A stretch of 64,000 nucleotides of DNA from Biomphalaria glabrata (taxonomy: Eukaryota > Mollusca > Gastropoda > Planorbidae): positions 6,948,001 through 7,012,000 of the forward strand of contig NC_074713.1 of the NCBI RefSeq assembly GCF_947242115.1, given 5' to 3'. The notes below the pieces were generated by a model. It was not told the DNA's origin. It made no database searches and was given only the letters and a program-made list of their open reading frames with translations. Below are positions 1 to 14,000 of the stretch, piece by piece (position 1 is the first letter of the stretch; each line of letters starts with the position of its first letter). A program made the translations under genes and the position numbers.

Positions 1-77
1 AACATTTTATTTCATAAAAAATTGGGCAAATCAGTTAAAAAAGAAGATTTAAAAGCATTTAAGTTTTTTTTTTCTAG

Positions 78-3000
78 ATTCAGAAGCTCTGGCATCAGAT
101 GAACTTGATGAACTGGATGCCTACATGGTGTCCATTAAATCTGGAGTCATGGACACTAAAACAAGAATGCAGTTGAAGGGAAACTTACTGAAGTTAAAGG
201 GAGAGGAACAAAAGCTGAGGAAACTGGTGAATGTTGTAAAACCACCAACATTGCCTCCCTTGAAGCCTTTGTAAGTATACACATGGACACACCTACTCAA
301 CACACATATACAACATGACCAGACTTGTATATAATATTAACCTGTTCAACTTTTTCTCTGTGGCTTTTTAATTTAGAAAGTGACAATTTATGTGTTCATA
401 AATTATTTTCATTTTTTATAGCATTAATTCTTTTCTGTTCTGTGGCATTTTACGCCTCAAGAGACAATTTTTTCCCTTTGCAATGAGGCCAATCCTTGAT
501 ACACAGCAATGGTCACAGGTTGGGCTCATGTTATCACCAGGAGCCGTTGTATAGCATTAATTATGCCCTTGTTTATTCAAGAGCTTTAACAGCAGTGATC
601 AATGAAATAAAAAAAAAAACATTGCATAACCAAGACTATTTCATTTTTAAACCAAGTTTTTTTTAAAATTTATTTTAAGATCTGTCCCTTTCCCTTCAGC
701 TCCTCTACAGAATGGAAATTCTAATTGGGAAAGGACCAACCAGCATGTGACAACAGACTTTTGTAACTCTATCAAATTTCAGCTTCAGAGCTGAAGCAGC
801 ACACCTTTATTAAGTCTAAGACAAAAACACATTTGGCATAATGTTAAAACACTTTACAAAATGTTTGCTTATTCTTTACAGAACTTAAAATGGGTGTTTG
901 TTGTGTTGTTTTTATTTTAATTTGAGAGTCAATATAGACTATTGAAGTTTTAGCTGTCTCTCAATTTGCACACACATTTACAGGTTTGTAGTAACACATT
1001 GTAGAAATTAATTTGATTAGGGTTTAATATTTCAAACAAAATGAAATAAATATTCCAACAAAGAAAAATGTACATCAAACATAAATCACTTGTAAAAAGG
1101 AAATTACGACCCTTCCTTTTTGTTGTAATATTTTTGTCCTACTGACCCGGGGATTGTTACAAAAATATCTCATCAAGGACTTCCCGACATTTCTATTGAC
1201 CAACTCCTATGCTACTAAACCTGGCCTAACACCCACAATAGCAGCAATATGCAAAATTGAGCTTGACAGTATGTCATTACAAAACAAACATTATCGAACA
1301 TAAGTTATAGGATTACAATTGAAGCTTTCATTTTCTTGAAAGTTACCCCTAAAGTTAACCTGCTGTAGTCTGTCTTTTCTATTGGTATAAAATTGTAGCT
1401 GTCTCCAGACACATCTCAACATCAATATCAAGATATACCACATATATTTTTTTTTTTTGAAGATACCAAATTCATTAGAATAAATATATATTTGACAAGT
1501 TGCATTTGGAGGATTACACTTGATGTGAAAATAATGTATTATTAAACAGTCTGCTGTATCCATATCTGATCAATAAACCCACTAAAATTTCACAATAAAA
1601 TGTATTATAAATATATTTTGACTCTTACAAAAATGATTCTTTTTCTTTTATTTTAATAGTTTCTGTCCTCTATAATAAAATATGAATCGTTGTTTCAGTA
1701 TGAATTGTTCATCAAAAAGTTGAAAAAAAAAAATGTAAATGATTTTTTCCACTTCCACTAGAAGAAATGTTAGTCTTGTTATAACTGAAATGAAATGGCA
1801 CATATGGGTGGCTTATTTGTTTCTTTTTTTGTTTATTGTTGTTATATACAAAATGTCCGCCCAGCATGAGGTTTGTAAGACTAAAATATATAGAGAGGAT
1901 TTGGGTTAACACCATTGAGTTTGAGACCCAAATCTAAGGATCAAAGATAGAAAGTGTTTGTATGATATGATTCATTAGCAAAATGGATTATTTTGTTAAG
2001 CAATGCATTTGGTTGCTTCATGGTATAAAAGTTGTTTTTTTTTAATCTGAACTAGGGGAATCTCAACTACTACAACACCTGCAGCGGTCGACAACTTAAC
2101 AAAGAAACTTCAGCTACAACAAAAACAAGTTAAAAAAGTGACTCCAGTCAGACAGGTGAGAACTTAATCAGAACTCTTCTTCTTGCATCGTATCCCAAAC
2201 ATTTAAAGATAACTTTATTGGTCCAAACAAATGTAAATTTGTTTTCGTTATACTAGTCCATTACAGCATTACTGTCATTTCCCAAACATTCTAGTCTATG
2301 CATCATTTCCTAAACATTCTAGTCTATGCATCATTTCCTAAACATTCTAGTCTATGCATCATTTCCTAAACATTCTAGTCTATGCATCATTTCCTAAACA
2401 TTCTAGTCTACGCATCATTTCCTAAACATTCTAGTCTATGCATCATTTCCTAAACATTCTAGTCTACGCATCATTTCCTAAACATTCTAGTCTATGCATC
2501 ATTTCCTAAACATTCTAGTCTATGCATCATTTCCTAAACATTCTAGTCTACGCATCATTTCCTAAACATTCTAGTCTATGCATCATTTCCTAAACATTCT
2601 AGTCTATGCATCATTTCCTAAACATTCTAGTCTATGCATCATTTCCTAAACATTCTAGTCTATGCATCATTTCCTAAACATTCTAGTCTATGCATCATTT
2701 CCTAAACATTCTAGTCTATGCATCATTTCCTAAACATTCTAGTCTATGCATCATTTCCTAAACATTCTAGTCTACGCATCATTTCCTAAACATTCTAGTC
2801 TATGCATCATTTCCTAAACATTCTAGTCTATGCATCATTTCCTAAACATTCTAGTCTACGCATCATTTCCTAAACATTCTAGTCTATGCATCATTTCCTA
2901 AACATTCTAGTCTATGCATCATTTCCTAAACATTCTAGTCTATGCATCATTTCCTAAACATTCTAGTCTATGCATCATTTCCTAAACATTCTAGTCTATG

Positions 3001-4443
3001 CATCATTTCCTAAACATTCTAGTCTATGCATCATTTCCTAAACATTCTAGTCTATGCATCATTTTCTAAACATTCTAGTCTATGCATCATTTCCTAAACA
3101 TTCTAGTCTATGCATCATTTCCTAAACATTCTAGTCTATGCATCATTTTCTAAACATTCTAGTCTATGCATCATTTCCTAAACATTCTAGTCTATGCATC
3201 ATTTTCTAAACATTCTAGTCTATGCATCATTTCCTAAACATTCTAGTCTATGCATCATTTCCTAAACATTCTAGTCTATGCATCATTTTCTAAACATTCT
3301 AGTCTATGCATCATTTCCTAAACATTCTAGTCTATGCATCATTTCCTAAACATTCTAGTCTATGCATCATTTTCTAAACATTCTAGTCTATGCATCATTT
3401 CCTAAACATTCTAGTCTATTTCACTAAAACCTTTGTTTTCTTTTTACAGCCACAAAACATGGAACTAAAACCAGATGATTTTGAAGAAGATGAAGAAGAT
3501 GATGATCAACTTGAAGAAAAAAAAGATGAAAGTCGAGTCAGACAAGAAGAGAAGATAAACATTCCCACAGAGAAGTCTTCAGTAGATAAAACTCAGAATT
3601 CCAAAAAAGAAAGTTCTTCCCATTGTGCAAAATCATTGGGGCCAGCTCCAAATATGAAGACCCAAAAAGCAGTAAAGTCTATGCACTATCAATCAACAGC
3701 TTCAACTTTAGGTAGGAATAATACTGATATTTAATGCTTTAAGATACAAAAGTGTTGACATGTAAGGACTACTGGGTTGGTTCTTTAACTATGTAAATTT
3801 ATAATAATTATTTCTTTAAAATTTCTTCCAAGTTGCTTAGCTGCTCTGACTTACTATTGCCTCTTACTTTCTCCGGCTGTTCTGTTGCCTCTGGCTGTCC
3901 CCTGACTTTTTCAAAATGAATACATATCTTTGAAATCCAATATTACTTCTGTTTTTAAGGGACATTAAAAGGAGAAAAGCAGAATACTTCTGTGGGATCA
4001 AACTTTGATCCAGACTATGCAATGTGGCTGCCACCAACAGGTGAGTTCATTGTTTACACTCTTAACTTCTATATTCAAGTCTAAAATAATTTTATATTAT
4101 GTAAAAATCTTCTTTCATTGCCATTTTTTTCCAAACAATATATTCATTTACAAAAAATGTTTTACATGTTTTGGATGTTCCTTCAGAGTTGAAGATAATT
4201 TACTTCCTAGTCCAAACCTCCCGCAGGACTACGGGGGATGGGAGCGGGCAGGATTTGAACCCGGGACCATCGATAAATCCAAATGAAAGTCCAGCGCGCA
4301 AACCGCACGACCAGACTAAAGACTAAAATAATTTATATAAAATTTTCTTTGGTTGCCATTTTTTTCCTAACAACATTTTCATTGCTATTGCAGAGCAAGC
4401 TGGTGATGGACACACAAGTCTGAATGATAAACTTGGTTATTAA
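78..4443 (+). CDS. SLC4A1AP: Kanadaptin (SLC4A1AP), 3' part, five exons
   Basis: Exons read as 78-270, 2056-2155, 3450-3711, 3960-4040 and 4394-4443, all with GT..AG borders and consistent phase, giving about 227 C-terminal residues; the FHA and dsRNA-binding-like N-terminal parts lie outside the window. Family landmarks are the DELDAYMVSIKSG stretch in the first exon (vertebrate kanadaptin has a similar acidic run followed by a coiled-coil basic region) and the C-terminus, where DPDYAMWLPP is followed by GDGHTSLNDKLGY, matching the kanadaptin tail nearly word for word. The third exon codes a very acidic, then Lys/Ser-rich low-complexity linker. In vertebrates this is a mainly nuclear protein first described as an anion-exchanger adaptor; later work links it to splicing. 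An ATG seen at 3390 lies in a minisatellite and is not a real start. Confidence 0.9.
271..2055. other. Kanadaptin intron without recognised element
   Basis: This 1.8-kb AT-rich intron has several homopolymer runs. No exon, repeat family or RNA gene was recognised in it. Confidence 0.6.
2280..3419. repeat. 28-bp minisatellite, about 40 units
   Basis: A head-to-tail array of a 28-bp unit containing TCTATGCATCATTTCC fills most of the kanadaptin intron between 2155 and 3450 and stops about 30 bases before the acceptor. Units are nearly identical. A TACGCAT variant occurs only in the first half and an ATTTTCT variant only in the last third. Confidence 0.97.
4185..4318 (-). repeat. tRNA-derived SINE (family C)
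   Basis: Lies in the last kanadaptin intron. The minus strand has a GGTTCAAATCC box B (seen here as GGATTTGAACC) after a GC-rich tRNA-like head, with a body containing TACTTCCTAGTCCAAACCTC on the plus strand. A second copy of the same body lies at 48955-49078. Confidence 0.75.
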
Positions 4444-4471
4444 AATGATTGTAATATCATATTAATATGTA

Positions 4472-4477
4472 AATAAA
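4472..4477 (+). promoter_or_regulatory. Polyadenylation signal AATAAA of kanadaptin
   Basis: A canonical AATAAA lies 29 bases after the stop codon. The implied 3'UTR is very short. Confidence 0.6.
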
Positions 4478-4664
4478 TTGATTTTAAAAACACTTTTTCA
4501 TTGATTGCAATTTTCCAAGACTCTGAACACAGGGTATTTTCTAGAGAGTTTTCTTGAGCAGTAACAAATTGACGTTTGTTCTGTTTGATGACAAAGACAT
4601 TGTCTTAGTTATCTTAGTTAAATATGTTTCATTATTGCCCTTTATTCTTCATCCTTTTTTTACA

Positions 4665-4925
4665 AAGCTTATACCAACTCACTCTGTCTGTCTTGTAAAA
4701 TGTTTGTACACGTTATTTCTCTAACACCCAATCTTGGATCAAACTGAAATTTTGGACAATTATTTCTTTTACCTGACAACACAAGAATTAATTTAAAAAA
4801 TTAACAAATTAGTTAATTAACTATTGGTAATTAATTATTTTGTTTAGTATCTTGAATAAAGGAAAGACTGAAGTGATGGTATAAGCTGAATTATTTCCCT
4901 GTGTAGGTTGCCACTTTAAAGTAAG
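4665..4925 (+). repeat. AT-rich interspersed repeat (ACAAAGC..CTGTCTGTC family)
   Basis: Starts near ACAAAGCTTATA, continues through CTCACTCTGTCTGTC and CTTGGATCAAACTGAAATTTT, and has an AATTAATT-rich middle. Two more copies, one of them interrupted, lie at 29690-30390. No coding capacity is seen, so it is probably a non-autonomous DNA element or the end of a larger one. Confidence 0.7.
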
Positions 4926-6203
4926 TTTGAAACAAACAATAGATAGCTATACAATTTTCTGTTTTCATAACTATATCTCACTAGCAGAATGGTTAGTATG
5001 TTGGCTTGAGGAGGCATGAAATAGCTCTAAACAAAAACAATTGGTAATATTTCTAATCACACAGATTGATTGTTGTTGGTATAAATTTATTACAAATTTA
5101 ATTTCATGAATGATCCAAACTAATTGTTTTTTTTTTTTAAGTATTTCTTGGTTTCTTTCCTTACTATGAAAAGATTTGTAGAATGGTGAAGAAGAAAGGC
5201 CAACTGTAATGATTACTTTGTCTTCATTCAACAAAACACATTTTACAAATGATTGATCAAACTTATTCAATTATTAATTAAGAGTAGACAGGTTTTTGTG
5301 TAGCAGCCCCTTGTTGGATAAAGCTGCTATTAGATCTTAAAATCTAAAATGCAATAGAAAATTTGATTTCACCATCAGCTTCATCATGCTTTAGATAGGT
5401 GCAATGGCTATTATTTTCCATTTTAAAGCTTACCTGTACCCATTTTTTTTTTAAATATTAAGTATGGATATATAAACTATAAACCATAAAAAAGGAAAAG
5501 ATTTTTTTTTTATTAAAGTCAGTTTGTATTACACAGTGTCTTTATCTCTCATATTTATCTTAGATATTTGTCATTTTCATTTCACCTTCCTCTTCCAGAA
5601 CATTTATATACACCTCTGAATTTGTGTATGTCATATGATTGTGGAGATAATACTATACAGCTCTCCAAAATAGCATCTTGACAATCCTGTATTAAAGTTC
5701 AAGGGTGATGTTTGATTTTCCAAAAACAAATAAAAAAATAACTGAGAATACATATTTTATACGCATACATATAAACCATTTTTAAAACGATTAGAAAGAC
5801 AGTTCCTGTTGTTCTGTAGCTGAATGGGATCCTGTCTCTGCTGAAAGATGACATAAGAAAAAACAAAGATCTATATGCTCCAATTAAGTCTGTTAAAGAT
5901 AATAATTTATTTTTATTGGTATGATTTGACTAAAAAAAAAAGGAAATTAAAATTGTATGTTAAATAAAAAATTGTAATATAGTGTAAATGATAAAAACAA
6001 TATTTTTTATTAAATATAAAAGTAAAGTTTATGCTTGCTATAACAAAGGTTTTATTTAATGTTTGTTGCTGTTTAGCTACTAGGACATGTTTGTAATAGT
6101 ATAAAAAAAAAAAAGTAATCTTTGTAGAAGGGACATAACTTGCACAACAAAACAACTAAGATAGTAAAATATTAAATGAGACCATTGAGTCTGTTGAATA
6201 GTT
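4926..6203. other. Intergenic, nothing recognised
   Basis: AT-rich sequence between kanadaptin and DRC7 with homopolymer A and T runs. No gene or repeat family was recognised. Confidence 0.5.
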
Positions 6204-6910
6204 TTAAGTGCTAATAGTTAAGGCATATTCTTTACAGGCCTGAGAGAAGCGGGACATTAGTGACTGAAGTTCCGCGAATAGCATATCTCTTACGAGGGTG
6301 GTTCTGATTTTAGATTTGGCCTTCAGTCTGGCAATATTTAGAAGTTTGCCATCAAATCTGGAATGGAGATAGATGCCTTCGGTGGATTTGTCAAACGCGT
6401 TGTGGATTAGCAGTGAAAATAGTATTCCAGAGAGGGTTGGGGCCAGGACACATCCTTGTTTAACTCCGCTGTTTATACTGAAACTTTCAGAGCTGGCACC
6501 GTTGAATTGCACTACCCATCATATTTTGGTGGAAAGACGATTACATTTAGTAGCTTGGGTGGACAGCCTATTATCTGTACAATTTTAAAGAGGCCATCTC
6601 TGCTGACTAGATCGAAGGTCTTTGTAAGGTCAATGAACGCAATATACAAAGGCATCATTTGTTCTCTGCACTTTTCCTGAAGTTGGTGGATGGAGAAAAT
6701 CATGTCAATCGTGGATCTCCCTGAGCGAAAGCCGTATTGTGATTCCGGATAGACCCGATCAGCGAATTTTTGTAGCCTGGGAAGTATCACTCGAGCAAAG
6801 ACTTTGCCTACAATAGGGCCTACTTAGGAGGGATATTCCCCTGTAATTGTTGCAGTCGCTTCTGTCACCTTTGTTCTTATACAGTGTAACGAGTAGGCAA
6901 GCACTACAGT
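6204..6910 (-). mobile_element. LINE reverse transcriptase fossil
   Basis: Minus-strand frames give reverse-transcriptase blocks in order: NKGDRSDCNNYRGISLL-like sequence near 6850, ESQYGFRSGRSTIDMIF, IAFIDLTKTFD and GVKQGCVLAPTL. The frame changes at several places, and the segment that should hold the catalytic FADD box is missing: the protein jumps from DMLFA straight to ELQSLMS. This copy is therefore dead and truncated at both ends. The NNYRGISLL/FRSGRST style suits an APE-type non-LTR element; the exact clade was not settled. Confidence 0.85.
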
Positions 6911-8074
6911 GGAACCTACTAAGTTAAACAAGAGGCATTTAGCCATCAAATGAAAGTTACGTTTAACTTTGAACAAGCTGGAAAGAATATAGGCCTACAC
7001 TGCAAACTAACGGAGTGTACGAGTAGAGCAGTAGCAGAAACACGTACTTGTTTTTTCAAATAGGGGGCCTATATACAGCGTTGTTCTGAATTCACTGCAA
7101 CTTCACGATTTTGTCAGCAGGTATACCTGATAGCACGGCATTGCAGTAGTCAAGGGATTGAATTTCACAACTACAGTGGCTTTTTTATTGACTGTTGTCA
7201 ACTATTGTCGGCTCTAACCTAGTCTGTGCACTTGCAGAGCTGATTTATGTGTATGGGTCAAAGAAAAAGATGAGTCAAAGAAAGCTCATACAATTGCGAA
7301 CTAAGTCGGCCGAAGGAAGTCATAGGCCTATTATATAATTCTAGGATAAAGAATTGAAAATGTTTGGATTTTGAAAATTGCAGTAAATGTGATTTAATGA
7401 AATATTTTTTAATGTTAGACCTAAATCGGGCTTACACAAATGTATCATGAAATAAAAGCATGTGCTGAATCCTTGCAAGGTCTATATACCCTACTACTGA
7501 GAACAATAGGCCTATCATGGAATAGAAGAACAACATCAATGAATGGACGGGCCTGTCATTGAAAGGCAGGAAAGACGGTGGACAGACTAGGCCTATAATA
7601 AGTATGGATCTGTAGGCCTCTCCAACATACTAATTAAGGAATAGGTAAGGGTGAAGGAAGATGAATGCTTCTTGATATCAAAATTAAGAATTCGTTTAAA
7701 AACTCATTACTCAGATGCAGAAATTTAGTTATGAAAACCTTTGAATAAAACGGTAATAAAACTGAAAGCTCAATCATGGCTTAATCAATACGGTTAATAA
7801 TATCATTCAAAATCAAATTAGTGAAATGATCGAACAATTTCATTAGTCACATAAAGCTTTCGCATTGTAACTTTTCTTGTGTGCGCAGTAATATGTATTA
7901 TTGAAAGCCAACAAAAATGTTAATAATATATCAGGATCATTTAAAAGGCGGAGTTTTAAATTTTTTCTTTTATACATTAGATCCTTTTTTCTTGGCAAAT
8001 TTATAGATCAAGTTAGAAACAATAATACTGAGCACTATATTTATACTGTTGCTATAGCGGCGGATTTGTTTAAT
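6911..8074. other. Intergenic and 5' flank of DRC7
   Basis: No gene was recognised. The part from 6980 to 7640 is unusually rich in AGGCCT/AGGCCTA words. The DRC7 transcription start is probably in the last few hundred bases. Confidence 0.5.
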
Positions 8075-11000
8075 ATGGAAGTGCTGCGATCACTTTGTTT
8101 TTCAAAAAAAAAAAAAATGGAAGACGAAAATCATGAATCGAGTCCCACCGAGGGCGAAACAGAAAATAAAGAGGTAGAAATAAACGATGATGATGTGGAA
8201 GATGCCGACAATGATGACGGTGAATCTTCAGAAAAAGATGTGAACGAAGATGAAGAATTAACTGAGGATGCAGATATGTTAAAAGTCGAATTGGAAAAAA
8301 TACAAGTTACAGAACCTAAAACTAAATTACAGTAAGTTATATTTTTATGCTTTAGGCTTAGGGCTTAGGAGAATAACAATAACTTGATAAGGTAGTCATC
8401 TCTGCACGGACCTATTTACTCTTGACATTGTCTCAACTTTCATCTGCATACCCCCCCCCCCCTCAAAATTCCTTATGATTCATTATCTTAATAATCAATT
8501 TTTTTTATTTGAAAAACAAAACAGGAAGAAGAAATCTATTGAAATTTTTGACCCTGATCTATTCCCCACATCATATAAAGACAACCTACCAAAAGAATTG
8601 GTAATTTTACAGTATGCTGAGAGCTTTCGAAGGCAGTATGTACATCTTTATAGGGATAGGAAGCCATTATTTCTCAGTCCTGTCAATGAATGCAATGTTG
8701 AGGTAAGACACCTTTAACATTTAGCTAACTATAGTATCAGTAGACTAGCAAGGTACAGCATACCAGTAGCAGTAGACTAGCAAGGTACAGCATACCAGTA
8801 GCAGTAGACTAGCTAGGTACAGCATACCAGTAGCAGTAGACTAGCAAGGTACAGCATACCAGTAGCAGCCTACTACACCATCTAACCTTTAGTACAACAC
8901 TATTTTAGTTAAAAAAAAATTTTAAAGAAAAACTTGCCTTGTGTTTCCTTATTATAAATAAATAATAATTTAAGAAAAGGTTGGTCAAGAGATTTAATTG
9001 TGCATTTTTTTTTGCACAATAGCCTGAGACTTAAACATTGACACATTCATTAAATTAAACCAATGATTGCATTCATATTTATCCCAGAATAAAAATAAAA
9101 AATCAATGCTTGTTCATTATTCAAAATCTAATGAAAACTTTTTGTCTCTATAAAGAAATTTGTTTGCACAACTATCCGTCCAAGTCAGCTGCCATTCAAA
9201 GAACTTTACAACTGGGATGGAGCGGCAGAATTTGTTGCTGATTACTTGAATTTTGAGACATTGGAGCCACCCTTTGAGCTGGTAAAGATAATGCTAGAGA
9301 GCTGTAAGCTTTGTGCTTGCCTGAAATGAGTAAACGTTTAATTTACAAAAAACTGCTGATATATTTACAGTGCTGTATATTCACTGATCATATAACATAT
9401 TCATTAACCAAAGATTCTGTTAAATTTTATTTCTTCTGTTGATTACAAAATATATATTAACATGAGAGCGGTTCCCAAAATAACTAGCCTGATCCATTAT
9501 TGAAAGCATTCATTATGCTAGGATTCAATTACTCTTGATCTATTTAAACTGAATCATCTTTCATTATATTATATTTGTATTATATTATTAGATCTTAAAC
9601 ATAAAAAAAAGTAAAGTTCCCCTTTCAGACCTTGTGATCTATACGGCAGATGATGTTAAGGTCAAAGGTCATCTGTTTCTTAGGCCCACGAATGTCATGT
9701 GGCTAGCACAACAACAAACTGACTTTACTTTCCCCAACTAATGTCAGGTACCAATTAGAGTTGGGTGGATTCAGGGGCGCCCTAAAAATCTCAAAATTCA
9801 AAATCCCAGTCCTCACAGAGATTTGAATCCAGGACCCCAGGTTCAGAAGCCAAGCACTTAACCACTCAGCCATTGTACTCATAGATCTTGAACATAATCA
9901 TATGAATAAACCAGTAAATGTAGTATTTAAATTATAACTAATATACTTGTAAGACTATGCTTGGGATTTTCACATCCATCTTAGGTTTGAATTATTATTG
10001 TTATTTTTTGGGATTGTCAAATCTCTATGAATTATTTCAGCCACAGCAACTGATTTCACCAGCAACAGTTTTGCGTCAGCAAAAGGGAAATTGTTTTGAG
10101 TACAGCACCTTACTTTGTTCTTTACTAATTGGTGCTGGGTATGATGCATATGTTGTTAGTGGCTATGCTAACAAAGATACTTGTTTGGCAGATGAGCTGA
10201 GAGAAACTTGCCCACTACTTAGAAAAAAAGAAGAAGTAGGTCTTAAAAATTTGTTACTCCTTTATACATTTTTTTTGTTAGTTTAGCACTGTGTGCTGAA
10301 AGCTACCTAAGGGTCATCTGCTCCTGATTTTTCCTTAGAGTTGACTCGAAGCATTTCTCAAGTTTAGAAGGTTTGGCTGCAGAGGTTTGAATTCAGAGAT
10401 TTCCTTCTGCTAGGTGGGTAGACAACCAAGGCTAATGAGCCCCTCCTGCCAAAAGCTTAATTACTGGTTGCTCACTTTTGTTCTTTATCCTGTCTGTGAT
10501 AACAGTTCTGCTGGACCCAATATCTGAGCCCAAATTGTATTGGTTGTTAGAGGGTATTAATGCACTGAATCAGAAGCATTTTATAGTTGTGGAGTGTTTA
10601 TATCCATTCGGCAATCACAACCTTACAGGATTAAAGAATCATATAATTAATACACATTATATTTATTACAAATTCAAAAATAATTGTTGAAGTCCTATGT
10701 TTAACTAGAATTTTTTTTCCTCTGTGGCTTCTATAAATAATTTAATTATATTAATTTAATTAACTAAATAATTAATTATAGGAAAATTCTTTCATATTTC
10801 AGATAAAAGAACAAGAAAAGAAAAAACAAATTAAAAAATACACAGTCAAACCTCCTAAAGATTTGCGCAGTAAATTTGAACTTAAAATGGAGGTCAGAAA
10901 ACAAGATGAAATCAAAGAGGAAGCAAACAGAAAAAAAGCAGAGGAGGAGCAAAGATTAGCTGTAAGTGTAATTTGAAAGATTTAAAAATGGTATTATTGA

Positions 11001-14000
11001 AAAGGCTTATAAAAGTACTTTAAAGATCAACACTTTTTTTATTTCAGGAGCTAGAGAAACCTCCACCTGATCCTCTTTTTGGTTTACGCATTCATTCTTG
11101 GGTCCTGGTTCTGTCAGGCAAACGTGAAGTACCTGAGCATTTTTTTATAGAACCATTTACAGGCTTATCTCACCCTGTCAATAGTGGAGCTTACTTAGGG
11201 ATTGAGTCCATATGGAATCATTTAAATTACTGGGTTTGCATGCAGGATTGTTCTGATGGGGTGGCTGTGAGTATTGTTTTGTATCTTTTTATGTTATACT
11301 TTAATCTACCAAATTGAACAAAGGTTATACAAATTAACTTTCTTTTTTAATAAAAAAAATAAAATTAAAGCTAATTTTAGTTTGTTTGTTTTTTGTCTAG
11401 AAATTAAGTTATGATCTTGGTGACTGTACTTTATGGGAGTACATATTTCCTGGATTAGACAAACCACAGTTACTTATACCTGAAGCCGAGGAAGATTTAG
11501 ACAATTTGGATGATGACGAGGTTATACATTTTTTGTGCCCTTCAACTTTTTTAGCTTTCTTTATTGAAATTAATTGCTTTATAATTATTACTACTGTTTA
11601 AAGTTTCAATGTATTACTTCCGTAGTTACAATAATTTCAAAACATTTTCAGGAAAAAGAAGAGGAAGTTGAAAATCATTTGGATATGCCACCCTCTTGGG
11701 TTGAACCACTGCACATTTCCCATCAGGGTAAATTACATTTGGTGATTTTCTTTCTTTAGTTTTCCATCTACATTACAAAACAACAACAAAAAAAAACCCT
11801 TTCTTTTCAGATTTTGAAATGCGTTGTCCTAAAGGGGAGAAAACAAAACTGTATAAAAGAGCCAAGCTAGACAAATTTGCACACTACTTGCGAGATGACG
11901 GTTTAGTTTCCAAGTTATCTATTTATAATAATAAAGAATGTAAGTAAAAAAAAAGTACATTGATAAGTTTTGACATATATTGAAAAAATAATTTAATACA
12001 TGCACTGACATGAAACTATTGCACTAATTTAATTATTTTTTAAGTCCATATTTATTTTTAGCTTTTTTTTTATCTACAGTGACTGAACTTATCATGTTGA
12101 AGGAGTATTTTGATCATCGTATAGACAAACTTTCTATAAGAGTTCATAATTACTTAACTGGCATGGTTACTGAACATTTTCACCCAGGAAGACCAAAACA
12201 ATTAAAAGGTAAAATTTATTATAAATTATATTTTCACTGCAGTAAATATGTGATGCATTTAAAATTATCATGAACCAGGAAGATCAAATCTACTAAAAGG
12301 TAGATTTTTTTTTTTTTTCAAAATGGCGCTGCACTGTGGCGACATGCAATTTGTGCTTTCATTACCAACTACACGGTTAAAAAGAGAATGTGCTGTCCGG
12401 ATCTAGAACTACTGGCGCTTTCATTGAGACCTTTTTATTTGCCACCAGACTTTGGGGTTATTTACATAGTCCTGGTTTATGTTCCGCCTACAGCCAAAAC
12501 GGAAGTTGCAGCTGCAATAATCGCTGACGTAGTGCATGAGTTTCAGACAAGGTCACCGGACGCACCAGTAGTTATACTGGGTGATTTTAATAAATGCACC
12601 TTGAAGGTTGACCTACCCACCTTCTATCAACACATTTCATGTCCGACAAGAGAAAACAGAACTCTGGACTTATGTTATTGTAACATCAAAGGAGCATTCA
12701 CATCTCGTGAAAAGCCACCACTAGGATCATCGGACCACAAAACAATACAACTGCTGCCTACTTACCGTACAAAACTTAAAGAAGGAAAAATCATTCAAAA
12801 AAACGTACAAGAATGGACACAAGACAATATTCTCAAACTACAGGGATGTCTAGACTGCACTGACTGGAATTTGTTCAAAGAGACCACTTCAAATCTGGAA
12901 GAATGGGTCGAAGCAGTGACAAATTACATCAAATTCTGTGAAAACATGTGTGTCAGCACTAAGAGCATCAAGATATACCCCAACTATAAACCATGGGTCA
13001 CTGCAAAAATAAAACGGGAAATAATCAAAAAGAAAAGAGCATTTATGAGTGGCGATGGACAGACAAGGAAAATTGCTCAACGAAATCTCAACGTCGTTCT
13101 TGAGGAAGGGAGGAGAAACTACCGCACCAAGCTGGAAGACTCAATTAATACAAGTGACATGAGACAGGCGTGGGGCATCATGAACAAAATGGCAGGAGCA
13201 CAAGTCAAATTTAAAAATAATCTTGCTACAAGAGACGAAAAAACATTGGCCAACGAGTTAAATGATTTCTATTGTCGCTTCGACACGAAAGATTTTAATT
13301 ATCTAAGACTCAAAGCCCTTGAGGATGTCAATGTTAACAACTGCTTAGAATTAGCGATTACTAAAGAGCAAGTTTGTAACATTTTCAAAAACGTCAACCC
13401 AATGAAAGCTGGTGGGCCTGATGGAATAAAAGGGCGAATCTTAAAAGAATGTGCTGAACAACTAGCTGAACCTTTCCAAGATATTTTTTCTACTTCATTA
13501 CTAAACCATGAGATACCACCTGTGTGGAAGTCATCTATAATTGTACCTGTGCCAAAGGTTTCCAAACCGAAGGAAATGAATGACTATAGACCTGTTTCAC
13601 TTACTTCCATTGTGTCTAAATGTTTAGAAAAATTGGTTAAAATGTTTCTTCTGAATGATCTTTGTAATAAGTTAGACCCTTTACAATTTGCTTACCAAAA
13701 GGGTAAAGGTGTAGACGATGCCATCCTAAATATTTTAAACTGTGTCTACAAACATCTGGACTTACCGAACACTTATGTAAGATTGCTCTTTATGGATTTC
13801 TCATCAGCTTTTAACACTATACAACTTCATTTACTCATTGAAAAGATGAAAGCGTTGCAGATTAGTCCATACATAATACTATGGGCTAATGAATTTTTGA
13901 CCCAGAGAGCTCAGAGGGTTAGGGTAAACAATGTTATATCTAATGAACGCATAGTTAACACAGGGGCGCCCCAGGGGGCTGTGACATCGCCATTGTGGTT

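Noticed and set aside
3390-3734. ORF beginning in the 28-bp minisatellite and running into acidic codons
   Set aside because: The real part is kanadaptin exon 3450-3711; the start lies in repeat sequence before a clear splice acceptor.
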